Below are positions 8,319-17,022 of a stretch of 44,288 nucleotides of DNA, piece by piece. Within the stretch, counting starts at the first letter, position 1. Each line of letters begins with the position of its first letter. The notes under the pieces are model-generated. The model had not been told where the DNA came from. It saw nothing but the letters and a program-made list of their open reading frames with translations, and searched no databases. The DNA is taken from the NCBI GenBank assembly GCA_003428585.1, contig QVQC01000017.1, positions 1 to 44,288 of the forward strand, written 5' to 3'. The position numbers were made by a program, and so were the translations under genes. This DNA comes from Nioella halotolerans. GTDB lineage: Bacteria > Pseudomonadota > Alphaproteobacteria > Rhodobacterales > Rhodobacteraceae.

Positions 8319-9391
8319 GGCAGTAACTCCAATGTGCGCTTTTCTTGGGCCGAGCGCATCGCGGTATCGACGATCCGCTGCGCGGTGAGGCACAGCGCCG
8401 GGTCGAGCGGGCCACCCACCGCCTCGCCCCGCGCAATGCAACCCACCACATGCTCGATGGCGTTGCGCGACCCTTCTGGCAGCGGGTCCACCGGGATGTC
8501 ATGGCGGTCGGGGCGGGCGCGGGTCTGCACTGTCACCGCGGCGGCGTAGTCGGGCGAGGCGAGTGTGCCGTCCGTGCCCACGAAGGTGAAACCGCAGGTC
8601 GGCTGCGGCTGGTGCGCCCACGGGTCGGTGAAGGTGCCCCAGCGGGTTTCCAGCCGCGACAGCCCGCGCGCGTAGCGCAGCACGGCGATGGCGTGCTGGT
8701 CGACCTCGATTCCGGGCGTGTCGTCCACCGTGCAGGTCACCTCAAGCGGCGCCTCGCCGCCCATGAACCACGTGCCGAGCGTCGCGCCATAGCCCATGTA
8801 ATCAAGCAGCGAGCCACCGCCCGAGGCCCGCTTGTACCACCACGATGTCGGCTTCTGGCGCTCGACCTCCTCGGGCGAGACCTCGACCTTGTCGGCAAGG
8901 TGATAAAGCGGCCCGCGATTGCCGTCGTAGAAATGAACCTCCAGAAGGTCACCGATCAGCCCCTCGTCGATCAGCCGCTTGGCGGTGACATGGCTTTCCA
9001 CCCAGCGCAACGGCCAGTTGATGACAAGCTGCCGTCCGGTGCCCGCCATCGCCGCGATCATCCGCCGCGCGTCACCTGCAGAGGCCGCGAAGGGCTTTTC
9101 CACGAAGACATGCATCCCGTGCGGCGCCAGACGCTCGGTGTAGCGCGCGTGGTCCGCCGGTGCCGCGCAGAGGATCGCCACGTCATAGGGGCCGGCGGCC
9201 ATGCAGGCATCGAAATCGGTGAAGACGCGCGCCTCGGGGATGGCGAAGGTCTCAACCGCGTCCTGCATCCGGGCGCGATCGGGGTCGAAGATGGCGGCGA
9301 TCTCGGCCTCCGGGTGGTCGTGGACCTGCCGTAGCAGATCGCCCATATGCATGTGGTCGAAACTGATGCCGACGATGCGGATCTTCGCCAT
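8315..9391 (-). CDS. Gfo/Idh/MocA-family dehydrogenase, atypical glycine loop
   Basis: The protein has 358 residues. The N-terminus IRIVGISFDHMHMG stands in for the usual GxGxxG dinucleotide loop, so cofactor binding may differ from the paralogues nearby. The family EKPF motif is present (VFVEKPFAAS), as is a C-terminal substrate domain (WWYKRASGGGSLLDYMGYG). It lies 11 bp downstream of the permease gene, with GAGG before the ATG at 9391. The frame stays open upstream but overlaps the permease and is not coding there. Probably an oxidoreductase for the imported carbohydrate. Confidence 0.88.
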   Translation of the reverse strand: MAKIRIVGISFDHMHMGDLLRQVHDHPEAEIAAIFDPDRARMQDAVETFAIPEARVFTDFDACMAAGPYDVAILCAAPADHARYTERLAPHGMHVFVEKPFAASAGDARRMIAAMAGTGRQLVINWPLRWVESHVTAKRLIDEGLIGDLLEVHFYDGNRGPLYHLADKVEVSPEEVERQKPTSWWYKRASGGGSLLDYMGYGATLGTWFMGGEAPLEVTCTVDDTPGIEVDQHAIAVLRYARGLSRLETRWGTFTDPWAHQPQPTCGFTFVGTDGTLASPDYAAAVTVQTRARPDRHDIPVDPLPEGSRNAIEHVVGCIARGEAVGGPLDPALCLTAQRIVDTAMRSAQEKRTLELLP

Positions 9392-9402
9392 GAAAACCTC
9401 CC

Positions 9403-10392
9403 CTACCGGGTTTCGGTGAAGCGCACGTAAAGCGCCGTGACAAGCAGGATGATCAGCCCGAAAAGCGCGATGCGCGCGCCCTCGGGCATCCGGGCAAGGG
9501 TCAGCATCGTCTCGATCACCCGCAGGATCAGTGCACCGACGATGGCCCCGGCAAAACTGCCGCGCCCGCCGAAGATCGACGTGCCGCCGATCACCGCCGC
9601 CGCGACCGAGGGCAGCATCAGCGGCACCGCCAGCGAAAGCGACGGCGTTCGGATCATGCCAAGGTAAAGCAGCCCCGTCAGCGCCGCGATCATCCCGGAG
9701 AGAACGTAAAGCGCGATCAGCACCTGCCATGACCGCACGCCCGACAGCTTCGCCGCCGTCTCGTTCGATCCGAGCCCGAACAGAAGCCGCCCGAACCCGC
9801 TCAGCCGCATCAGCCAAAGGATGAAGGCCGCGAAGGGCAGGAAGAGGAAGATGCCGTTGGGCAGCCCCGCGGTGCGCCCCGTCCCGAGCCATTCGAGGAT
9901 ATCGGGGATGTCGCTGCCGGTGGCGATCACGAAACGCTGGTAGACCTGAAGGCAGCCGGTGGCGATCAGACCGGTGCCCAGCGTCATGATCAGCGGATGC
10001 ACCCGCGCGATGCCGGCGCCGAAGCCGTTGACGAGCCCGACCAGCGCACCGACCGCCATAGCCACCGCCATTGCCGGGGCCGGGCCGATCAGCGGCGTCA
10101 GCGTCGCCGTCACGAAGGCCGCCGCGGTGGCGACGATCCCGACCGACAGGTCGATGCCGCCGGTCAGCATCGTCAGCACCTGCGCCGCCGCCAGCATGGC
10201 CAGCGGGATCGCGAACTTGATCAGGTTGCCCGCCCAGTAGGGCGACAGGATGCCGGGGCGCATGGCTTCGAGGATCCCGATCAGCAGGATCAGGAACCCG
10301 ATCAGCGGGATGACGGGGTTGTCCTTGAGAAAACGACCGACCCGCAGAAGCGGCGGCACGTGCTCTTCGGTCTGGGGATGGGTGTTGCTCAT
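9403..10392 (-). CDS. RbsC-type sugar ABC transporter permease
   Basis: The protein has 329 residues and 8-10 hydrophobic helices, with the family signature LTGGIDLSVG near residue 76 and LGSNETAAKLSGV further on. It is the second permease of a carbohydrate uptake CUT2 importer (ribose/xylose/inositol class). ATGA overlap with the preceding permease gene (10389-10392) suggests translational coupling and a heterodimeric channel. Confidence 0.93.
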   Translation of the reverse strand: MSNTHPQTEEHVPPLLRVGRFLKDNPVIPLIGFLILLIGILEAMRPGILSPYWAGNLIKFAIPLAMLAAAQVLTMLTGGIDLSVGIVATAAAFVTATLTPLIGPAPAMAVAMAVGALVGLVNGFGAGIARVHPLIMTLGTGLIATGCLQVYQRFVIATGSDIPDILEWLGTGRTAGLPNGIFLFLPFAAFILWLMRLSGFGRLLFGLGSNETAAKLSGVRSWQVLIALYVLSGMIAALTGLLYLGMIRTPSLSLAVPLMLPSVAAAVIGGTSIFGGRGSFAGAIVGALILRVIETMLTLARMPEGARIALFGLIILLVTALYVRFTETR

Positions 10393-11333
10393 GCTGCTTG
10401 CCGCCTGCTGCGCTGCACGAGGAAGGCGCCGAACATCACGACGCCGACCATGATCGTGCCTTCAACGATGGTGGTGACGTTGGGGTCGAAGCCTGCCAGC
10501 GTCAGGATGGTGCGGATGATCCGGAGGATGAAGACCGCGATGATCGGGCCCAACAGCCCGCCGACCCCGCCGCCGAGGATCACGCCGCCGAGCACGACCG
10601 AGGCGACCGCGGCCAGAAGGTAGGGGCCGGGCACGGGTTCCCCCACGCCGGTCAGCGCCAACAGGCTGAGCCCGCCACAGGCCGAAAAGAGCCCGGTGAT
10701 ACCATAGGCCATCGCCTTGGTGCGCCCGGTGGCGACGCCGGAGCGGAAGGCCGCCGTCTCGTCCGAGCCGGTCGCGTAGATCGCAAGCCCCAGCTTCGAC
10801 CGCCGGATCGGGATCCAGACCGCGGCGACGGTGACCGCGACGATGATCAGCGCGTTGGGCAGGCCGGGAACGATGAAGGAGCCGGTAATGGCGTTGCGCA
10901 TCCACGGGGTGGCCGCGCCGCCCGGCGTTTCGAGGATCAGAAGCGCGGTGCCCTGCCAGACGAAGAGCATGGCCAGCGTCACAACGATGTCGGGCACCCG
11001 CGTCACCACGACAAGCGTGCCGTTGATCAGCCCCATCAGCGTGCCGACGGCCAGCGTGATCGTGATCGCCGGCACCCCGCCGATCCCTTCCATCAGCACC
11101 GCCGCGGTGACCGAACAGACCGCCATCATCGAGGCGACCGACAGATCGATGCCGCCGACGATGACGGCGACGGCCATGGCGGCGGTGGCGAAGGCGAAGG
11201 GCAGGGCGGCGCGGGCAAGGCTTTCCAGCCCGTTGACCCCGAAATTCGGCTGGATCAGCTTGGTGACCAGCAACAGGGCGACGAACAACCCCAAAAGCCC
11301 CATCACCCAAGCCTGTTTGCGGATGAGGTTCAT
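10389..11333 (-). CDS. RbsC-type sugar ABC transporter permease
   Basis: The protein has 314 residues and is strongly hydrophobic, with VGGIDLSVASMMAV near residue 59 and ATGSDETAAFRSGV in the cytoplasmic loop, both CUT2 permease hallmarks. It is a paralogue of the next gene downstream; the two presumably form the membrane channel. The start overlaps the ATPase stop by 4 bp. Confidence 0.93.
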   Translation of the reverse strand: MNLIRKQAWVMGLLGLFVALLLVTKLIQPNFGVNGLESLARAALPFAFATAAMAVAVIVGGIDLSVASMMAVCSVTAAVLMEGIGGVPAITITLAVGTLMGLINGTLVVVTRVPDIVVTLAMLFVWQGTALLILETPGGAATPWMRNAITGSFIVPGLPNALIIVAVTVAAVWIPIRRSKLGLAIYATGSDETAAFRSGVATGRTKAMAYGITGLFSACGGLSLLALTGVGEPVPGPYLLAAVASVVLGGVILGGGVGGLLGPIIAVFILRIIRTILTLAGFDPNVTTIVEGTIMVGVVMFGAFLVQRSRRQAA

Positions 11334-12820
11334 GCCGCGCCCTCCGTTCCTGTCAGGCCATAGGCGGCGCGCATCAGGCGCGCCTCGTCGGCCTCGGTCG
11401 CCTCGACGATATCCACGACGCGGCCGTTGAAGATCACGATGGCCCGGTCACAGGCCAGCGGCACCTCTTCAAGCTCCGAGGTATAGTAGAGGATCGCCGC
11501 GCCCTGTTCGGCCAGATCGCGCACCAGCGGATAGATCTGGCGCTTGGTGCGCACGTCGATGCCGCGCGTCGGGTCGAACAGAAGCAATGTCCGCACCCCG
11601 TGCGCCAGCCAGCGCCCGATGGTGACCTTCTGCTGGTTGCCGCCCGACAGGCGCTGCACCTCGCCCTGCGCGCGGGTGTCGATCTGAAGCCGCCCGATCG
11701 CCTCGGCCACGCGGGCCTTTTCATGGCGCAGTCGCAGCGGCCCCCATCGGCGCATCCGCGCCGAGAACGGCATCGCGATATTCTCGCGGACCGAACGTTC
11801 GCGGAACAGCGCCTCCGCCCGGTCGCCGGGCACGAAACTGAGCCCGGCGGCGATGGCATCGGCGGGATGGCCGAACCGGGCCGGCGCGCCGTCGACCTCG
11901 ATGCTGCCCGCGGCGGGCTGGCGAAAACCGGCGAGCGCCTCGAACAGCTCGTCCTGACCCTGTCCTTCCAGTGCCACGACGCCGAGCACCTCGCCGGGAT
12001 GCAGCGTAAAACTGGCATCGGTCAGCTTCGGCGCCACCGCAAGGCCCTGCACCGACAGACGCGGCTGGCCCGCGGGTTTCGGCCGCGCAACCTCGGCGGC
12101 GCGTTTTTCAAGGTCGATCTTCGCGCCCAGCATCATCTCGACGACGCGTTCCTCGACGCCCGGTTCAATCCGGGCCTCGCCCACGGTGCGCCCGTCGCGC
12201 AGCACCGTGGCGCGGTCGCAAAGCGCCGCGATCTCGGCGAAGCGGTGCGAGATGTAGATGACGCCGCGCCCGTCCTCGGCCTGCGCGCGTGCGACCTCGA
12301 GCACACGCTCCACAAGGTCGGTGGGCAGGGCCGCCGTGAGTTCGTCGAGCAGAAGCACATCGGGCTGCGCGGCAAGCGCGCGGGCAAGATCGACAATGCG
12401 CAGGGTGGCAAGCGGCAGGTCGCGCACCAGCGCGTCCATCCTGAGATCGGGCAGCGACAGCGCCTCCATCCAGTGGCGAAAATCACCCCGGTCGGTGCCA
12501 CCAAGGCGCAGGTTGTCGCCGATATCGAGATCGGGAATGAGCGACGGTTCCTGGTAGACCGGCACGAGCCCGGAGCGTCGCGCCGCGGCCGGCGACCCGA
12601 CGCGTGCCTCGGCCCCGCGAATGCGGACATGGCCGGCATCGGGCTTCAGCGCCCCGGTCAGGATCTTCACGAAGGTCGACTTGCCGGCCCCGTTGGCCCC
12701 CAGAAGCGCCACGACCTCGCCCCGCGCGACTGACAGGTGCGCATCGGTCAGCGCGCGCACCGCGCCGAAGCTCTTGGCGACGCCGCGCGCATCAAGCAAC
12801 AGGTCGGGGTCGGTGGTCAT
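11330..12820 (-). CDS. RbsA-type sugar ABC transporter ATPase (double nucleotide-binding domain)
   Basis: The protein has 496 residues with two fused ABC domains. The first has an intact Walker A (LLGANGAGKST) but a weak signature (LPLATLRIVDLARALA). The second has a degenerate Walker A region (VVALEGQGQDELF) and a perfect signature (LSGGNQQKV). This reciprocal loss is normal for RbsA/XylG/MglA ATPases of CUT2 importers. A GAGGG ribosome site lies upstream of 12820. A strong hairpin separates it from the binding-protein gene, probably setting lower expression than the binding protein. Confidence 0.94.
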   Translation of the reverse strand: MTTDPDLLLDARGVAKSFGAVRALTDAHLSVARGEVVALLGANGAGKSTFVKILTGALKPDAGHVRIRGAEARVGSPAAARRSGLVPVYQEPSLIPDLDIGDNLRLGGTDRGDFRHWMEALSLPDLRMDALVRDLPLATLRIVDLARALAAQPDVLLLDELTAALPTDLVERVLEVARAQAEDGRGVIYISHRFAEIAALCDRATVLRDGRTVGEARIEPGVEERVVEMMLGAKIDLEKRAAEVARPKPAGQPRLSVQGLAVAPKLTDASFTLHPGEVLGVVALEGQGQDELFEALAGFRQPAAGSIEVDGAPARFGHPADAIAAGLSFVPGDRAEALFRERSVRENIAMPFSARMRRWGPLRLRHEKARVAEAIGRLQIDTRAQGEVQRLSGGNQQKVTIGRWLAHGVRTLLLFDPTRGIDVRTKRQIYPLVRDLAEQGAAILYYTSELEEVPLACDRAIVIFNGRVVDIVEATEADEARLMRAAYGLTGTEGAA

Positions 12821-12857
12821 GTGCTCGCGCCCTCATGTCATGCAGATCGTGCAGAAA

Positions 12858-12891
12858 GCGGCCCCCGCACCGCGATGGATGCGGGGGCCGC
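12858..12891 (-). terminator. Intra-operon hairpin after the binding-protein gene
   Basis: GCGGCCCCCGCA (12858-12869) and TGCGGGGGCCGC (12880-12891) form a perfect 12-bp GC-rich stem with a 10-nt loop, 14 bp after the binding-protein stop. On the minus strand it is followed by a short TTTCT only. Hairpins at this position often act as partial terminators or 3'-end stabilisers, giving more binding protein than membrane components. Confidence 0.7.
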
Positions 12892-12905
12892 GCGTGTCGT
12901 GACGC

Positions 12906-13943
12906 TCAGCCCTGGCCGGGGCCGTCGCAGGCGATGATCTGCTCCAGCGTGTAATCCGTCCAGCCGGGGATCGTGGTCGAGACCGGCCATTCGGGGTCGA
13001 GGTCGGGGTTCTGCGCCGCCTCGATGGTGGCGCGGCCCTCCTCGGTGGTGTTCTCCCAAAGCACCGGATCGACCAGCACGGTGCGATCCTCCGGCGCGTC
13101 GCCGTTGAGGATGTCGACGGCAAGGGCGATGCCCGCGCCACCGACGGAACCCGGGTTGGTCACCGCCGCGCCCTCGAGCCCGTCCACTTCCAGAAGCTGG
13201 CTGACGAAACCGGCATTGTCGGCACCGACGACCGGCACCAGCGGCGCGCCCGATTCAAGGAAGGCATCCACGATCACGTTGTCGATTCCGCTCGTCCAGA
13301 CCCCGTCGAATGGGATGCCGGTGGCGAGGAAGTCGAACATCTGCTGCTTGCCCTGATCCTGCTGCCAGCCGGTAAAGACCTCGTGCACGATCTCGACATC
13401 CGGGTATTCCTCCAGCGCGCGCTGGAAGCCGTTGTTCCGGTCGGTATCGGCCGAGACCCCGGCAATGCCGCGCATGTAGACGACATCGCCTTCGCCGCCG
13501 ATCTGTTCGAACAGCCAGCGGGCGCCGAGATAGGCGTATTCCTCCTGGTTGTTGGACAGGATGTAGGCACCGTCCGCCGTCACGCCGGCATCGACCGCGA
13601 CCACGACGATGCCTTGGTCGATGGCCGTTTCCAGCGCCGAGTTCAGAGCATCGGGGCCCGACGGATTCAGCACGATGGCATCCACGCCGGCCTCGATCAG
13701 GTTGTTGAGGTCTTCAAGCTGGCCGGCGCTGTCGGTGTTGCGATGCGCCACGATCAGGTCGGTGACATCGCCTTCGACCAATGCCTGCGCGCGCATGGCG
13801 CAGATCATTTCCTCGCGCCATCCATTGCCCTGCACGGTGTTGGAAACGCCGATGGTGTAGCCGCCATGGGCTTCGGCAAATGCCGCGGGCGCAAAAGCCA
13901 CGCTCATTGCCAGCGCCGCGGCGCCTGTCAAGAATCTTGTCAT
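12906..13943 (-). CDS. Periplasmic sugar-binding protein of the CUT2 importer
   Basis: The protein has 345 residues. A signal peptide (MTRFLTGAAALAMSVAFAPA, probable cut after AAFAEA) is followed by a type I periplasmic binding fold (Peripla_BP_4): YTIGVSNTVQGNGWREEMIC and the family segment IEAGVDAIVLNPSGPDALN. It captures the substrate in the periplasm for the RbsAC components encoded downstream. The start at 13943 has GGGAGG seven bases upstream; the longer frame to 14051 lacks support. The substrate is likely a sugar or cyclitol, by context only. Confidence 0.93.
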   Translation of the reverse strand: MTRFLTGAAALAMSVAFAPAAFAEAHGGYTIGVSNTVQGNGWREEMICAMRAQALVEGDVTDLIVAHRNTDSAGQLEDLNNLIEAGVDAIVLNPSGPDALNSALETAIDQGIVVVAVDAGVTADGAYILSNNQEEYAYLGARWLFEQIGGEGDVVYMRGIAGVSADTDRNNGFQRALEEYPDVEIVHEVFTGWQQDQGKQQMFDFLATGIPFDGVWTSGIDNVIVDAFLESGAPLVPVVGADNAGFVSQLLEVDGLEGAAVTNPGSVGGAGIALAVDILNGDAPEDRTVLVDPVLWENTTEEGRATIEAAQNPDLDPEWPVSTTIPGWTDYTLEQIIACDGPGQG

Positions 13944-14016
13944 TGTCAGTCCTCCCGATTGGGTTTCAACGTTGGTATCGTGTCGGGGCTTCGCGCCCTT
14001 CTCGTTTGGTGCCTGC

Positions 14017-14931
14017 TCACTTGATGAACGGCGCAAGCACGTCGCGCGCAAGGCAGAAGCCGCGCTTGACCTTCTCGTCGGTGCCTTCGAACAGCCGGTC
14101 TTCGTGTTCGATCACCACCGGGCCATCATACCCCGCGCGGTAGAGCGCCGAGAAGAAATCCGGCCAGTTCACGTCGCCCAGCCCGCACAGGCGCGGGATC
14201 TGCCAGCCCATGCCGACCGACATGGTGCCGTTCTCGTAGAGCCCGTCGCGGTCGATCATCACGTCCTTGGCGTGGACATGGCCGAAGCGTGGGCCGAATT
14301 CGTTGATGAAACGGGTCTGGTCGATGAACTGCCAGACAAGGTGCGAGGGGTCGAAATTCATGCCGACCGCGTCGCCCCATTCCTCGAAGATGCGCCGCCA
14401 GATGCGGGGGCTGTACGCGATGTTGTGCCCGCCCGGCCATTCGTCGTAGCTGAAAATCATCGGGCAGTTCTCGAAGCACAGAAGCACCCCGGCTTCTTGC
14501 GCCTGTTGCACGACCGGGGCGAAGATGTCCTGCGCGCGCGTCCAGTTTTCGTCCACGTTCAGCGACCGGTCGCCGCCGATGAAGGTGTTGACCACGCCCA
14601 CCTCCATCGTCGCTGCGGCGGCAATCACTTTCTTGAGGTGCCCCAGCACCGCCGCGCGGTGGTCGGCGTCGGCGTGCAGAGGGTTCGGGTAATAGCCAAG
14701 GCCGGAGACCGTGACGCCGCGCGCCGCAAGCTCGCCGGTGATCTGCTGCGCCTTGTCGCGGGTCAGGCCATCGACGTCGATATGGCTCGTCCCGGCATAG
14801 CGCCGCTTATCGCCGCCCGAGGCGGGCCAGCAGGCGACCTCGAAGGCGGAAAACCCGTTGGCCCCCGCCCAGTCGGCAACCTCGATCAGCGGCGTATCCT
14901 CGAACGGGGCGGTCATAAGGCCCAGATGCAT
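14017..14931 (-). CDS. Sugar phosphate isomerase/epimerase-like TIM-barrel protein (MocC/IolE type)
   Basis: The protein has 304 residues of the AP-endonuclease-2/xylose-isomerase-like barrel. Candidate metal ligands lie at strand ends: CFENCPM (Glu), NFDPSHLVWQ (Asp, His), HVHAKDV (His) and VIEHED (Glu). Family members include inosose dehydratase IolE and MocC. Start at 14931 with GGAGG upstream; 13 bp after the Gfo/Idh gene. Probably isomerises or dehydrates the keto product of a neighbouring dehydrogenase. Confidence 0.88.
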   Translation of the reverse strand: MHLGLMTAPFEDTPLIEVADWAGANGFSAFEVACWPASGGDKRRYAGTSHIDVDGLTRDKAQQITGELAARGVTVSGLGYYPNPLHADADHRAAVLGHLKKVIAAAATMEVGVVNTFIGGDRSLNVDENWTRAQDIFAPVVQQAQEAGVLLCFENCPMIFSYDEWPGGHNIAYSPRIWRRIFEEWGDAVGMNFDPSHLVWQFIDQTRFINEFGPRFGHVHAKDVMIDRDGLYENGTMSVGMGWQIPRLCGLGDVNWPDFFSALYRAGYDGPVVIEHEDRLFEGTDEKVKRGFCLARDVLAPFIK

Positions 14932-14944
14932 TGTCTTTCCTCCC

Positions 14945-16099
14945 TCAGATCTCGTCGAGCCGCACCCAGCGGCTTTCGCGCGCCGAGCGCAGGACCGCGT
15001 CGCACAGGCGCATTTCCTCGTGGCCGTCCTCGAAGGTGGCCCATGTCGCGCCCGCCTGCCGCCCGCCCGCGGCGACGTCGCGATAGACGGCGCGGAAGAA
15101 GGCGAAGAACGAGTCCCCGAAGCCCTCGACATGGCCCGGCGGCAAGGTGGCCGCCGCCGTTCCGGTGGCGTTCATCAGGGTGAAATCGCGCATCAAGGTC
15201 TCGTTCGCGCGATCCCGGTGGCCGATGAACAGGTGATCCGGCGTCTCGCTGTCCCATGCGGCGCTGGCCTCGGCTCCCGCCACGTCCCATTGCAGCGAAT
15301 TCTTGCGCCCGAGATTCACCTGGCTGGTGCTCATCACGCCGCGCGCGCCGCCTTCGTAGCGGAGCAGGATCATCGCCGCGTCGTCGGTGTCGATGGTCAC
15401 GGTCTCGGACTCTCCGGCGCCGCTGGCGAAGGTGGCGACGGGGCCGACGGGCTTCTGCCGTTCGGGGATGAAGGTCGCCAGTTCCGCCATCACCGCCTCG
15501 GCCTTCAGGCCGGTGACGAAGCTTGTCAGGTCAAGCCAATGGGTTCCGATATCGCCCACGGAGCGCAGCGCGCCGCCCCGTTCGGATTGCAGCCGCCAGT
15601 TCCAGTCGGTCGGCTTGGCCATCCAGTCCTGGTGGTAGTGACCGCTGACAAAGCGGATATCGCCAAGCGCGCCGTCCGCGACCATGGCATGCGCCTGCTG
15701 GTTCAGCGGGTAGAAGCGGATGTTGTAGCAGACCGCGGCGAGCTTGCCGCTTGCCCGCGCGATCTCCACCATCTCGGCGCTTTCCGCGCTGGTCATGGCC
15801 AGCGGTTTTTCGCAGATAACGTTCTTGCCCGCGCCGAGCACGGCCTTGACCTGCGGGTAATGGGCGTGGTTGGGCGAGGCGACATGCACCACGTCCACGC
15901 TGTCGTCTGCCAGCAGGTCGTCAAGCGAGCCGTAGGCGTGCGCGACGCCCATCGCCTCGGCCTGTTCCGCCCCGCGCTCGGGCGAGGAGCCGAGGACGCC
16001 CCGGACCTGCACGCCAAGCCGGCGCAGCATCTGCACATGCACCCCGCCAATGAAGCCCGTGCCGATGACGGCCGCCCCCAGTTTCGTGAATTCGCTCAT
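14945..16099 (-). CDS. Gfo/Idh/MocA-family dehydrogenase
   Basis: The protein has 384 residues. The Rossmann motif AVIGTGFIGGVH is near residue 10, the catalytic motif CEKPLAMT near residue 98, and the substrate domain includes GGALRSVGDIGTHWLDL with conserved Asp/His. It is the most canonical of the three Gfo/Idh paralogues in this operon. A GGAGGAG ribosome site immediately precedes the ATG. Three dehydrogenases beside one isomerase suggest either several ring positions oxidised in turn or several related substrates. Confidence 0.92.
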   Translation of the reverse strand: MSEFTKLGAAVIGTGFIGGVHVQMLRRLGVQVRGVLGSSPERGAEQAEAMGVAHAYGSLDDLLADDSVDVVHVASPNHAHYPQVKAVLGAGKNVICEKPLAMTSAESAEMVEIARASGKLAAVCYNIRFYPLNQQAHAMVADGALGDIRFVSGHYHQDWMAKPTDWNWRLQSERGGALRSVGDIGTHWLDLTSFVTGLKAEAVMAELATFIPERQKPVGPVATFASGAGESETVTIDTDDAAMILLRYEGGARGVMSTSQVNLGRKNSLQWDVAGAEASAAWDSETPDHLFIGHRDRANETLMRDFTLMNATGTAAATLPPGHVEGFGDSFFAFFRAVYRDVAAGGRQAGATWATFEDGHEEMRLCDAVLRSARESRWVRLDEI

Positions 16100-16111
16100 C
16101 TCTCCTCCTGT

Positions 16112-16837
16112 TCAGACAACCGAGTATCCCCCGTCCACGGGCAGGCAGGTGCCGGTCATGAACCCGGCGGCGGGCGAGGCGAGGAACAGGGCCACGCCGG
16201 TGATATCGCCCGGCTGGCCCCAGCGGCCCGCGGGGGTGCGCGCCTCGACGCCCGCGACGAAAGCCGGGTCTTGCCGGGCGCGCGCCGATTGTTCTGTCTC
16301 GATGAAACCGGGCGCCAGCGCGTTCACGCGGATGCCGTCCGGCGCCCAGGCGATGGCCAGCGATTTCGTCAACTGCTCCACCCCTGCCTTGGACGATCCA
16401 TAGGCCGGGTTGCGGGGCGACCCGAAGCGGGCATACATCGACGCGATATTGATCACGCTGCCCGACGCGGCCATCAGGGCGGGGTGAAACGCTTCCGCGC
16501 AGCGAAACGACCCGGTCAGGTTCACGTCGAGCACATGGGCAAAGAACGCCGGATCCATTTCCGCGCCGCGCTGCGTGATCGCGGCACAATTGACCAGCAC
16601 GTCAAGGCGTGGCACCCGGTCGGCGAAATCGCGCACGGCATCCGTGTCGGTCACGTCAAGCTGGGCATAGGCAAAGCGCTCGGCCTCCTCTGGCATCGGC
16701 TCCGGCTCGGCCCCGGTGATCTGCACCTTTGCGCCCGCATCCGCGAAACCATGCGCGATGGCGGCGCCGATCCCGCCGCGGCTGGCGCCGATCACGACGA
16801 CCGCCGCGCCTTCGAACGCGAAGGATGCGGCGGGCAT
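16112..16837 (-). CDS. SDR-family oxidoreductase
   Basis: The protein has 241 residues and a classical short-chain dehydrogenase plan: N-terminal GASRGGIG (the usual TGxxxGIG, with Ile for Thr and one extra Gly), NCAA, INIASMY (catalytic Ser), YGSSK (Tyr/Lys) and the C-terminal PVDGGYSV. It is the first gene of the operon facing the LacI-type operators. TTG at 16840 is directly followed by ATG at 16837; the ATG is preferred, with GGGAGG upstream. Probably oxidises a hydroxyl of the imported substrate or intermediate. Confidence 0.9.
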   Translation of the reverse strand: MPAASFAFEGAAVVVIGASRGGIGAAIAHGFADAGAKVQITGAEPEPMPEEAERFAYAQLDVTDTDAVRDFADRVPRLDVLVNCAAITQRGAEMDPAFFAHVLDVNLTGSFRCAEAFHPALMAASGSVINIASMYARFGSPRNPAYGSSKAGVEQLTKSLAIAWAPDGIRVNALAPGFIETEQSARARQDPAFVAGVEARTPAGRWGQPGDITGVALFLASPAAGFMTGTCLPVDGGYSVV

Positions 16838-16916
16838 CAACGGCCCTCCCGTGGGTGGCGGAACGGTTTCACTTCATGACCTCCCTACGCGTCTTGCCTG
16901 CACGTCATTCCGGCGC

Positions 16917-16930
16917 TGTAATCGTTTTCA
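16917..16930. promoter_or_regulatory. LacI/GalR-family operator 1
   Basis: TGTAATCGTTTTCA matches the family consensus TGNAANCGNTTNCA at every fixed position. It lies 80 bp upstream of the SDR-led operon and is paired with operator 2 in inverted orientation. Confidence 0.8.
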
Positions 16931-16957
16931 TGTCCGGAAAACCCCCTTCCCAAGAGA

Positions 16958-16971
16958 TGAAAACGATTACA
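16958..16971. promoter_or_regulatory. LacI/GalR-family operator 2
   Basis: TGAAAACGATTACA is the exact reverse complement of operator 1, with centres 41 bp apart (about four helical turns), which would allow two dimers on one face or a small loop. It lies 52 bp upstream of the lacI-type start, so the regulator probably controls itself and the divergent operon. Confidence 0.8.
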
Positions 16972-17022
16972 TGATCGAAGCATGAAACGAGTCGAGTCAA
17001 CCCCCGATTTGAGGCCCCGGCG

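Noticed and set aside
14858..16879. A 673-codon plus-strand frame
   Set aside because: It lies opposite the well-supported isomerase, Gfo/Idh and SDR genes and shows no family features.
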